Shown here: piece by piece, positions 28,201 through 37,447 of the stretch | Numbering within the stretch: the first letter of the stretch is position 1 | Layout of the letters: each line of letters opens with the position of its first letter | Assembly (NCBI RefSeq): GCF_003751385.1 | Contig: NZ_RJVA01000012.1 | Span: 62,001-126,000 of the forward strand | Direction of reading: 5' to 3' | Length of the DNA: 64,000 bases | Origin: Desulfosoma caldarium | GTDB lineage: Bacteria > Desulfobacterota > Syntrophobacteria > Syntrophobacterales > DSM-9756 | Notes under the pieces: generated by a model | Databases searched by the model: none | The model's input: only the letters and a program-made list of their open reading frames with translations | Told to the model about the DNA's origin: nothing | Position numbers and translations under genes: made by a program

Positions 28201-31200
28201 GGATTGAGACCGTGTAAGTCACCTACGTAGAATTCAACGACTTTCTTGTTCGAAGGTAGGCCCCGATTCGAGGGGATTGAGACAAACTGAACATCCCCAT
28301 CTTGTGAAATCAGAGAAAAATGTTCGAAGGTAGGCCCCGATTCGAGGGGATTGAGACTGGCACTCTTGATAAAACACAAACTCTAGAATGTATTCGGTTC
28401 GAAGGTAGGCCCCGATTCGAGGGGATTGAGACATGATAATGAAACCCACAATGCTCGTGTAAGTCACCGTTCGAAGGTAGGCCCCGATTCGAGGGGATTG
28501 AGACCCTCGGAGTACTCAATAAGACATGGCGGTTTGACGGTTCGAAGGTAGGCCCCGATTCGAGGGGATTGAGACCGAAGGCGTTAGCCGGATTTTGCCT
28601 ACTGACAAGAAGTTCGAAGGTAGGCCCCGATTCGAGGGGATTGAGACCCCTAAGAGATCTTCTGGGGGATCATCAAACCATAGTTCGAAGGTAGGCCCCG
28701 ATTCGAGGGGATTGAGACTCGAGTGCTCAGAGAGACTAGCAGTCCCCGCGATTTGTTCGAAGGTAGGCCCCGATTCGAGGGGATTGAGACTCTCACTCGG
28801 AATCCCGTTTTAGGATTCATGATAAGGTTCGAAGGTAGGCCCCGATTCGAGGGGATTGAGACTGTGGTGAACAAAAAAGCGCACTCACACAACGTGAGGT
28901 TCGAAGGTAGGCCCCGATTCGAGGGGATTGAGACTTGATGATCAAAACCGCATCGTAATAGGCATCAAGAGTTCGAAGGTAGGCCCCGATTCGAGGGGAT
29001 TGAGACTCGAGGTTTTCGGTTTCCGGAACCTCGACAAGACACGGTTCGAAGGTAGGCCCCGATTCGAGGGGATTGAGACCTTTGCCGAGAGCCTTCGTTT
29101 AGGCTCTCGATAGCCGTTCGAAGGTAGGCCCCGATTCGAGGGGATTGAGACGCAATGCCGGCGCGATGCGGCCCGCCGTGAGTTTTGAGTTCGAAGGTAG
29201 GCCCCGATTCGAGGGGATTGAGACACTGGATTATCCCGCCATGTCATCAGCCCGTCCTGGTTCGAAGGTAGGCCCCGATTCGAGGGGATTGAGACATAGA
29301 CGGCCAAACCCGTGTTTCGCTCTGTTCGACAGTTCGAAGGTAGGCCCCGATTCGAGGGGATTGAGACGTTGTAGTTATGCACTATCACATCCCACGTGGT
29401 TTCGCGTTCGAAGGTAGGCCCCGATTCGAGGGGATTGAGACCCGAAGCCTTGCCCTAAGCTCTGGATCATTCCCATTCGGTTCGAAGGTAGGCCCCGATT
29501 CGAGGGGATTGAGACGATTCGGCCCCAACTCTACCAGACTTTCGGCCCATTGGTTCGAAGGTAGGCCCCGATTCGAGGGGATTGAGACCTGATTCTTTCG
29601 CCGCCTCGCTCGGTATATTCATAGGTTCGAAGGTAGGCCCCGATTCGAGGGGATTGAGACTCACATTGCGGCCATGGCATGACCATGACATTATAGGGTT
29701 CGAAGGTAGGCCCCGATTCGAGGGGATTGAGACAATGCCGACAAATCCCCAGTAAATACTCTGGGGATGTTCGAAGGTAGGCCCCGATTCGAGGGGATTG
29801 AGACTTGTCAGAGTGAACAAAAAAAGCGCACCCACACAACGTTCGAAGGTAGGCCCCGATTCGAGGGGATTGAGACCTTGGGGTTAAAAGATAGGCGCAC
29901 CTACGTTGTGTGGGTTCGAAGGTAGGCCCCGATTCGAGGGGATTGAGACTGTGGTGAACAAAAAAGCGCACTCACACAACGTGAGGTTCGAAGGTAGGCC
30001 CCGATTCGAGGGGATTGAGACCCGTGTTTCGCTCTGTTCGACAAACCCCCAGCAAAGTTCGAAGGTAGGCCCCGATTCGAGGGGATTGAGACTGTTCCAC
30101 GTTAAGCACGACAATTTTTGGCCGTTCATGTTCGAAGGTAGGCCCCGATTCGAGGGGATTGAGACTGGGTTGCGCACCCACACGACGACTTCGCACCATG
30201 TGGTTCGAAGGTAGGCCCCGATTCGAGGGGATTGAGACTATGGCGACCAAGCGCCCACATCTTCGCTGTACCCGGTTCGAAGGTAGGCCCCGATTCGAGG
30301 GGATTGAGACATGATGTTGTCATGAATAATCACGTGCTCAGTATTGAGGTTCGAAGGTAGGCCCCGATTCGAGGGGATTGAGACACAGAACATCTCTGGT
30401 ACTTGGAAAGCTTAATTTTTGTTCGAAGGTAGGCCCCGATTCGAGGGGATTGAGACAAATGCAATGGTGATTTTTTCTGGCGGGATATACGCGTTCGAAG
30501 GTAGGCCCCGATTCGAGGGGATTGAGACTGGGCGTAATCTAATCATAACCCCACCTCCCCTTTTGTTCGAAGGTAGGCCCCGATTCGAGGGGATTGAGAC
30601 ACGGCCTTGAGACCGTAAGGGTTAAGTTGTTTGTTGAGTTCGAAGGTAGGCCCCGATTCGAGGGGATTGAGACTATGAAGCCATAGGGTGTTTCCCTCTT
30701 TCTTTGCCAGTTCGAAGGTAGGCCCCGATTCGAGGGGATTGAGACACGGTTTTATAGATTTGCACTTGGCAGTAAGCCAGTTCGAAGGTAGGCCCCGATT
30801 CGAGGGGATTGAGACATGAATGATGGATACGGCATTATTGCTAGGAAATAGTTCGAAGGTAGGCCCCGATTCGAGGGGATTGAGACGTAAATCCTGACGT
30901 GGCTGTCACCAGCCACAACGTGGTTCGAAGGTAGGCCCCGATTCGAGGGGATTGAGACCCGATAAGAAAACTATCGGCTTTGCGATTAACTTGAGTTCGA
31001 AGGTAGGCCCCGATTCGAGGGGATTGAGACAAAAGGCGCAACGGCACTACGCCGTTGCGTCTTATAGTTCGAAGGTAGGCCCCGATTCGAGGGGATTGAG
31101 ACTCCTTTGTAGTGCATGAGATCGCATTCGCATTCTGTGTTCGAAGGTAGGCCCCGATTCGAGGGGATTGAGACCCTGTCTTTGAGTGAAAGACAGTTGC

Positions 31201-34096
31201 TAGGATGTTGTTCGAAGGTAGGCCCCGATTCGAGGGGATTGAGACAAAAGCGCACCTACACAACGTAGGTGCGCCAGGATACGTTCGAAGGTAGGCCCCG
31301 ATTCGAGGGGATTGAGACTTTCGACAGAAACTGTTCTCCCTGTAAACGTTTTCCAGTTCGAAGGTAGGCCCCGATTCGAGGGGATTGAGACTCTCCGCCT
31401 TCTCCACGTGGTGCTGCTCGTACTTTGAGTTCGAAGGTAGGCCCCGATTCGAGGGGATTGAGACTCGTTAACACATTCCCGTAAAGTGAAACGCTAAAGT
31501 TCGAAGGTAGGCCCCGATTCGAGGGGATTGAGACAAAAACTTACTGGTGCGGGATAACTTCTAGCAATCCGGTTCGAAGGTAGGCCCCGATTCGAGGGGA
31601 TTGAGACAACTTCCTCATCGTCGTATGGGTTTTTGACCCATACGGTTCGAAGGTAGGCCCCGATTCGAGGGGATTGAGACAGTTCAACTTCATCAACGTC
31701 TTTGCGGTCTAGGCCGGTTCGAAGGTAGGCCCCGATTCGAGGGGATTGAGACCCGGCACCGGGATCCAGGATAAGTAAGCCGCACCGGGTTCGAAGGTAG
31801 GCCCCGATTCGAGGGGATTGAGACAACATCAACGTGCTTCCCGTTGTACGAAACTGTGAAGTTCGAAGGTAGGCCCCGATTCGAGGGGATTGAGACCAGA
31901 CGGAATGCCTGAGCAATGGCCACCTTTCGAATCAGTTCGAAGGTAGGCCCCGATTCGAGGGGATTGAGACTCAACGGTTCTCCGCACGCACTCAACCCGC
32001 ACAGAAGTTCGAAGGTAGGCCCCGATTCGAGGGGATTGAGACTTGATTTGGTCTCAATTCAATCTCGTTCGCTCCCGTGTTCGAAGGTAGGCCCCGATTC
32101 GAGGGGATTGAGACAAAGTAAGGTTTCAAACCCTTTGCCCGAGCCGTGGTTCGAAGGTAGGCCCCGATTCGAGGGGATTGAGACGTGAAATCCAGCATAT
32201 TCATGCAAATCTCCTACATAAAGTTCGAAGGTAGGCCCCGATTCGAGGGGATTGAGACCAACAACTTTTTTCCTCATGGCAATCTCCCTTTGCTGTTCGA
32301 AGGTAGGCCCCGATTCGAGGGGATTGAGACATAACCCCGTCGAAACGCGCTGCCGTCTTTATAAGTTCGAAGGTAGGCCCCGATTCGAGGGGATTGAGAC
32401 TATTATCTTTTTTAATGGATGACCTATCGTAATTTCAGTTCGAAGGTAGGCCCCGATTCGAGGGGATTGAGACAATTTTTCCTACCGAACCCATTTTGCC
32501 ACTTGATAAGTTCGAAGGTAGGCCCCGATTCGAGGGGATTGAGACTCGGCACCATGCCGAATGATTCTCAGGCTCGTTCTCCGTTCGAAGGTAGGCCCCG
32601 ATTCGAGGGGATTGAGACACCTTGTTGCCGTATGAAATAGTTGAAAGCTTGTGCGTTCGAAGGTAGGCCCCGATTCGAGGGGATTGAGACTTGCCTCGCT
32701 ATGAAGTCTTTCCAATACTCAAAAGGTTCGAAGGTAGGCCCCGATTCGAGGGGATTGAGACCCTTACGCCGCAATATCGACAGAAAAACCTGCCGATCTG
32801 TTCGAAGGTAGGCCCCGATTCGAGGGGATTGAGACCAACGTAGGTGCGCCAAAAAACTTCATTCGTAATGCAGTTCGAAGGTAGGCCCCGATTCGAGGGG
32901 ATTGAGACTTTTTCCTTCCTTGCCACACCTTCTGTTACGATAATGTTCGAAGGTAGGCCCCGATTCGAGGGGATTGAGACGAATATTCACCAACAAGTTG
33001 TATCCAAGAACCCTTCCGTTCGAAGGTAGGCCCCGATTCGAGGGGATTGAGACTGGGCGGTTCGTCGAACCAAACCGCCCACGTCTTTTGTTCGAAGGTA
33101 GGCCCCGATTCGAGGGGATTGAGACAAAAAAGGGAGACAGAACGGCACATGAAGCCGTTCGGTTCGAAGGTAGGCCCCGATTCGAGGGGATTGAGACGTC
33201 TTGTCGTTGAGCCGAAAGCTAAACTTGTTGTTCCTGTTCGAAGGTAGGCCCCGATTCGAGGGGATTGAGACAATCAAGTTAACGCCACCTCGATCTTTGA
33301 TGATGATCGGTTCGAAGGCAGGCCCCGATTCGAGGGGATTGAGACGTTGTGCCTTTCGTCCTTTATTCCCATTCGCCACGGTTCGAAGGCAGGCCCCGAT
33401 TCGAGGGGATTGAGACATTGTGACTTCGATCTTCATGGTGCCCCCCCTATGTGTTCGAAGGCAGGCCCCGATTCGAGGGGATTGAGACCGGTCAACAAAA
33501 AAGCCCAAAAGACCACAAGGCCTGTTCGAAGGCAGGCCCCGATTCGAGGGGATTGAGACGCCTTGGCCTTGGCCTTGGCCTTGGCCTTGGGTTCGAAGGC
33601 AGGCCTCGATTCGAGGGGATTGAGACCAGAAGCGCTGAGCGATGGGAAATCGCACGCCCTGTTCGAAGGCAGGCCCCGATTCGAGGGGATTGAGACACGG
33701 CTTGCTGCCAAATGCAGTCTGAAAAATCTTTTTAGTTCGAAGGTAGGCCCCGATTCGAGGGGATTGAGACGCGATTTCATCGCCGTTAGGTATCTCGTGA
33801 ACGCGTTCGAAGGTAGGCCCCGATTCGAGGGGATTGAGACGGAGCGGATTTTTGAGAAATCCGCCCCTTCTAGATTGGTTCGAAGGTAGGCCCCGATTCG
33901 AGGGGATTGAGACATGGTGCCCCGATCTAAACAATAGGATCCTAGGTTCGGTTCGAAGGCAGGCCCCGATTCGAGGGGATTGAGACGAAAATATTCCACC
34001 AGATCGTCAGGGATGACTTTGAGTTCGAAGGCAGGCCCCGATTCGAGGGGATTGAGACTTTAACCATTTTGTAGGACTTATTAAGGAGGAAAAAGT

Positions 34097-34276
34097 ATGA
34101 TAAAACAATATGTAACAGAATTTCCTTACGTTGCCGGTATTGCTGGAATGGTACTCGGGTACTTAGCCGGGAGGTACCATGGCAAACAAATTCTAAAATA
34201 CTATAAAAAGAAAATCGAGGATTTAAAGACAGGTATTAGTTATTATGTTCTTGATGAGGATGATGGGGAGGTGTAG
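34097..34276 (+). CDS. Small membrane-anchored protein, 59 aa, inside the CRISPR array
   Basis: AAGGAGG lies 7 nt before the ATG at 34097. The product starts MIKQYVTEFPYV and then has a hydrophobic glycine-zipper stretch (GIAGMVLGYLAG, glycines at 14, 17, 21, 25) that could form one membrane helix. A basic, lysine/tyrosine-rich segment follows (KYYKKKIEDLK), with an acidic end (LDEDDGEV). This is the layout of small phage membrane proteins, toxin peptides or spanin/holin accessory proteins. No family is recognised. AT-rich codons (ATA, AAA, TAT) differ from the host's. It is followed 2 bp later by another tiny ORF. Confidence 0.65.
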   Translation: MIKQYVTEFPYVAGIAGMVLGYLAGRYHGKQILKYYKKKIEDLKTGISYYVLDEDDGEV

Positions 34277-34278
34277 CT

Positions 34279-34356
34279 ATGATAAATCTTGCTGTGTTCT
34301 TCAGTATGTTCTGGATATTCTACTTCATCGGTATTGAGTCCACCTATAAAGGATAG
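34279..34356 (+). CDS. Tiny hydrophobic peptide, 25 aa, second gene of the in-array mini-operon
   Basis: GGGGAGG ends 7 nt before the ATG at 34279; the site lies at the very end of the upstream ORF, a normal phage-style coupling. The peptide is MINLAVFFSMFWIFYFIG plus seven residues, nearly all one hydrophobic helix. Such peptides occur as phage membrane proteins, type I toxins and regulatory peptides. Function is unknown. Strong site placement and lack of overlap argue for real translation, while the length limits certainty. Confidence 0.5.
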   Translation: MINLAVFFSMFWIFYFIGIESTYKG

Positions 34357-34372
34357 AACAATATGAAAAGAA

Positions 34373-34394
34373 GGGAGGCACTATCGTGCCTCCC
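34373..34394 (+). terminator. Perfect hairpin closing the in-array mini-operon
   Basis: GGGAGGCAC (34373-34381) pairs exactly with GTGCCTCCC (34386-34394) around a TATC tetraloop, 16 nt after the stop of the 25-residue ORF. The tail is only moderately T-rich (GGACTATTGTGTTGG), so termination may be partial. In a long pre-crRNA it could also block read-through into the trailer repeats. Confidence 0.55.
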
Positions 34395-34906
34395 GGACTA
34401 TTGTGTTGGTCTATTTGTGTTTACTGGTCTCAAAAAGCCCCGTTGTATTCGTTCGAAGGCAGGCCCCGATTCGAGGGGATTGAGACCCCGATGCATCCGG
34501 GCTATATATTCTCTCGAGTAGTTCGAAGGTAGGCCCCGATTGGAGGGGATTGAGACTCATTGGAACACCGGGTGGTTCGAGCTCTTTTGTGGTTCGAAGG
34601 CAGGCCCCGATTTGAGGGGATTGAGACCAGAGCGCATCGACAAAAAGCCGATGCGCTTAAAAAGTTCGCAGGTAGGCGCCGATGCAAGAGGAATCCGTCG
34701 GTCAGGGCGAAGGGATCGTTGCCCTTGCTTAAGCGGGTCGACAGCGCAGGACACGAGCGGCAAGAAAAAGGTCCTGTCTGGTGCCTACCCCTGGTCATGG
34801 GTCGCCAACAAGGGTCGTTTCAACGCGTTGCGGATTATGGCGGCCGGCGAGATACCGTTCTTGCGGCCGGCTTCCGAAAAAGCCCATGGTTTAAAAGGAT
34901 CAACGA

Positions 34907-36076
34907 ATGGCAAGTTCTTTACAGGTTGTATGTGTGGCTTCTGAGACCTCTTCGTCACGGCGTATGCTCTCGACCACCGTGAAATTAACAGGTTATGTCC
35001 GTCATGTGGAATCCCACGACTTCCGAAACCTATGGCGACGGCTGACGCTCAGTGCTGACGAACCGATGCCCGATGCCGTCCTCCTCTACCACGACGGCCC
35101 GCACGCATTGAACCTCCTCGATCGAATACGCAGCACACCGGAAATCGAAACGCTTCCCGTGGTGGTCGTCACACCCGAGACAACGGCCAATGATGTCCTC
35201 GCCGCCATGGAGCGGGATGCTGACGATTGCATGCTCACACCTATCGTCCCGGAAAAGCTTGCCCATCGTCTTCGGGCCATCATCGGCAGACGGAAGTCGC
35301 CGTCACCTTACGAACAAATGCTGGCTCTGGGAAAAAAAGCCCTGCGGGCAGGCGACCCATTAAAGGCTCAAGAGTACTTCGCCGAAGCCCTTGCCATGAA
35401 GCCGGACGCGACCTCCGCGCTCTACTACTGCGGACTGGGAGCCGAAATGCAAGGCGATTTGGAATCGGCTGTCCAGTACTACACGCGTGCAGCGCGGTTC
35501 CGCATGAATCTTCGTGCCCAGGAACGGCTGTGCGCAATCTACTTCAAACAGGGCGATTACCAGGCCATGGAGCCCCTCGTGAATCACCTACACCAATACA
35601 TCACGCTGCCGTCGGCGTGGCTTGTCGCCGCCGGAAAGGCAAGTTTCAGCAAGGGGAACGTGGACGATGCCGTGCGCAACCTTCGTCAGGCCCATCGCAG
35701 GTGGGTGGCTGAAGGGGAGGGTAATAAGGCGAGCCCCTATACCCCCCTGGGAGGTCTCGTTGAAGGACTTCAACGGTATCCCAAGCATCCCAAGTATCTC
35801 GATGTGTGCGTGGCCATAGCCGTGGATTTCGAGCGTAATCGGACGCTGATCGAGCGCCTGAGCTTCGACGAACGCATGGCCTTGGGCACACTGGCCTTCC
35901 ATGCCGAGCGACTGTCCGAAGCACGACGATTCTGGCTCAAAGCCTTGGACGTGGCGCCGGACGAAAAGGCTAAACTTGTCGTACACAAAAAGCTCGCGGC
36001 AACCTACAAAAAGGCGGGTGTGGATCGTCTGGCCAAGGAGCATGAGAAACTTGGAGAGACGAACGGTGCCACATGA
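34907..36076 (+). CDS. Pseudo-receiver domain plus TPR protein, 389 aa
   Basis: Residues ~5-125 resemble a response-regulator receiver (ETLPVVVVTPETTANDVLAAME, DADDCMLTPIVPEKLAHRLRAII, the last like the conserved KP strand region). The usual phosphoacceptor aspartate is replaced: PDAVLLYHDG where LLLD is expected. It is therefore likely a non-phosphorylated protein-interaction module. From ~140 the chain is TPR-like (GKKALRAGDPLKAQEYFAEA, GAEMQGDLESAVQYYTRAA, LGTLAFHAERLSEARRFWLK). The ATG at 34907 has AAAAGGA 7 nt upstream. It lies just past the array trailer; no link to CRISPR is shown beyond position. It resembles chemotaxis/response-regulator TPR proteins of Desulfobacterota. Confidence 0.75.
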   Translation: MASSLQVVCVASETSSSRRMLSTTVKLTGYVRHVESHDFRNLWRRLTLSADEPMPDAVLLYHDGPHALNLLDRIRSTPEIETLPVVVVTPETTANDVLAAMERDADDCMLTPIVPEKLAHRLRAIIGRRKSPSPYEQMLALGKKALRAGDPLKAQEYFAEALAMKPDATSALYYCGLGAEMQGDLESAVQYYTRAARFRMNLRAQERLCAIYFKQGDYQAMEPLVNHLHQYITLPSAWLVAAGKASFSKGNVDDAVRNLRQAHRRWVAEGEGNKASPYTPLGGLVEGLQRYPKHPKYLDVCVAIAVDFERNRTLIERLSFDERMALGTLAFHAERLSEARRFWLKALDVAPDEKAKLVVHKKLAATYKKAGVDRLAKEHEKLGETNGAT

Positions 36077-37447
36077 AAGCCTGTGGAATCTCGTTCCCAG
36101 GGCGAGCACGCTTAATTCGCTGGCTCCAAAAAACGCCGGCACGGCGTGTCCTGATTTATCGTCCAAAGGCGGCTTTGGCGTAGAACTTTCAGGTCAATAC
36201 GTTCCGCGAAGCTGCGAACGGTTTGGTTACATGCACATCCTTTAATTGGCCCCACGACAACCCTTCGCCAAAGTTAAGCAGCGTCGGCCGAAGGGAGAAG
36301 ATACCCATTCCAATCGTGGCCACCATTTTGACCTGCAAAGCGGTTCCATTCCCAAATTCATTGAGCGCGGGTCGGTAGCCCTAGGCGACAAAGAGAACCC
36401 TGGCCCGCGTGTTGATCACCTCACCGGGTCGAAACGGGGAAATCGTTCCGGTAATCTTTCGATGGACCACCTCGGAGCTGGTGGATTCTTTTAGCCACCG
36501 TTCAAAACCGCACAGCGTTACCTAGCCTTTTCGCCACGCACGGTGTGAAGCCCAGCGAGCCTCTTTCTAGGTGATTGCCATAGACGGGCCGCACATTGAA
36601 CAGGATCTTGACCTTCTGCATGCTCGGCGAAGCCCCGTAGGAAGCAGACCACATTCGGAGTCGTGAGGTCCGCGTGCGGCGGATTCGGAACTTTAGCCCC
36701 CTGGGCCAATGCCGCCGAATGTGATAAGCCATCCACCAGAATGGTTTTCGCAGATCTAAGCGAGCAAACCCTAAAAGTCGCTTGTCTTGTCCGTTAACGA
36801 AAGCCAAAGGACCATGAGCCCTCACATGCAAGTACCGGCCACCCTTTTGGGGTGCCGCGCCCTGGCCCATTTGGTGGGCCGGAACGAGGCGTTATGGCAA
36901 TTCAGCGAACGGGGCATTTGAGACTTTTGGCGGCCCTTGCCACGGCCTTTCACGATCCCCTGAAACCCGTCGTGAAGGGCCGGCAGGGTTCCTGCCCGCT
37001 CAAGGACGACCCTAAAAACGGCCTAAGTCCCCGCACCAATGCGCCCATGAGGGGCATCACATCGCAGCGGCGTTGAGACGCCTTGTGGGGCGACCACAAA
37101 TTTTCTCGGGATAAAAACCCCCGCTGCTCCATACTCCGTTTGATGGCACCATCATTAAAGAAGCATCCTCGATGGTCCCCGTGCAGCCGGGTTGTGCCTT
37201 TCGCACGGTACTTTCCCGGCCCAAAGCGGTGCGCGCCGGTGCAGAACTGCACCAATTTCGCTGGACAACCCCCTTACCAAACGATTCGGCGCCCACCGAA
37301 GCTCTGATCTCGCCAGGCCCTAAGGCTTTTGTGATAGAAAAGTGACCGGTGTGTTCTCTAGTTCACTGAGTCCAAAAAACCGCTTTCCCTTACGTGTCCA
37401 TCGTAGATGGGCCTCAGGGGGCCGGCGGAAGAACCCACTTTGTGCCC
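36077..37447. other. 1.37-kb stretch without a convincing gene
   Basis: Open frames in all registers here are short, arginine/proline-rich and resemble no family. The sequence has several stops in every frame and looks like decayed coding DNA. A minus-strand stretch around 36502-36870 (with WWMAYHIRRHW) is the longest but unrecognised. I see no tRNA, terminator or inverted-repeat ends. Possibly a remnant of a former CRISPR-associated or mobile element. Confidence 0.4.

Larger units (their letters stand above)
34059..34450 (+). other. 392-nt AT-rich segment inside the CRISPR array carrying a two-gene mini-operon
   Basis: This interval lies between two otherwise normal repeats (ending 34058, starting 34451). 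It is about ten times longer than any other spacer and clearly richer in A and T than the chromosome. It contains two very short ORFs, each with a near-perfect Shine-Dalgarno at 7 nt spacing, followed by a 9-bp perfect hairpin. The style matches phage or plasmid small genes. It could be an oversized fragment captured from a virus, or an insertion by recombination. I see no transposase or flanking direct repeats other than the CRISPR repeats. Confidence 0.9.
22291..34699 (+). CRISPR. Type III CRISPR array: 166 repeats of 36 nt plus a degenerate terminal repeat
   Basis: I located repeats one by one. There are 163 in unbroken series from 22291 to 34058 (162 spacers of 31-41 nt, mean about 36). 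After a 392-nt interval come three more at 34451, 34521 and 34592, then a decayed one at 34664-34699 that keeps only its 5' half. The repeat begins GTTCGAAGGTAGGCCCC and ends GGGGATTGAGAC; Cas6 cleavage would leave the 8-nt tag ATTGAGAC. Repeats at 33310-33661, 33951, 34023, 34451 and 34592 carry T-to-C at position 10; 33591, 34521 and 34592 have further changes. Many open frames across the array arise because 36 is divisible by 3 and are not genes. Confidence 0.99.

Noticed and set aside
22212-34061. Dozens of long open frames translating to repeated SQSPRIGAYLRT- or FEGRPRFEGIET-like peptides
   Set aside because: They are translations of the 36-nt CRISPR repeat, which stays open in several frames because its length is divisible by three.
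34628-34663. Hairpin (AGCGCATCG / CGATGCGCT) after the last intact repeat as an array terminator
   Set aside because: It occupies exactly one spacer position between an intact and a degenerate repeat, so it is the oldest spacer, not a dedicated terminator.
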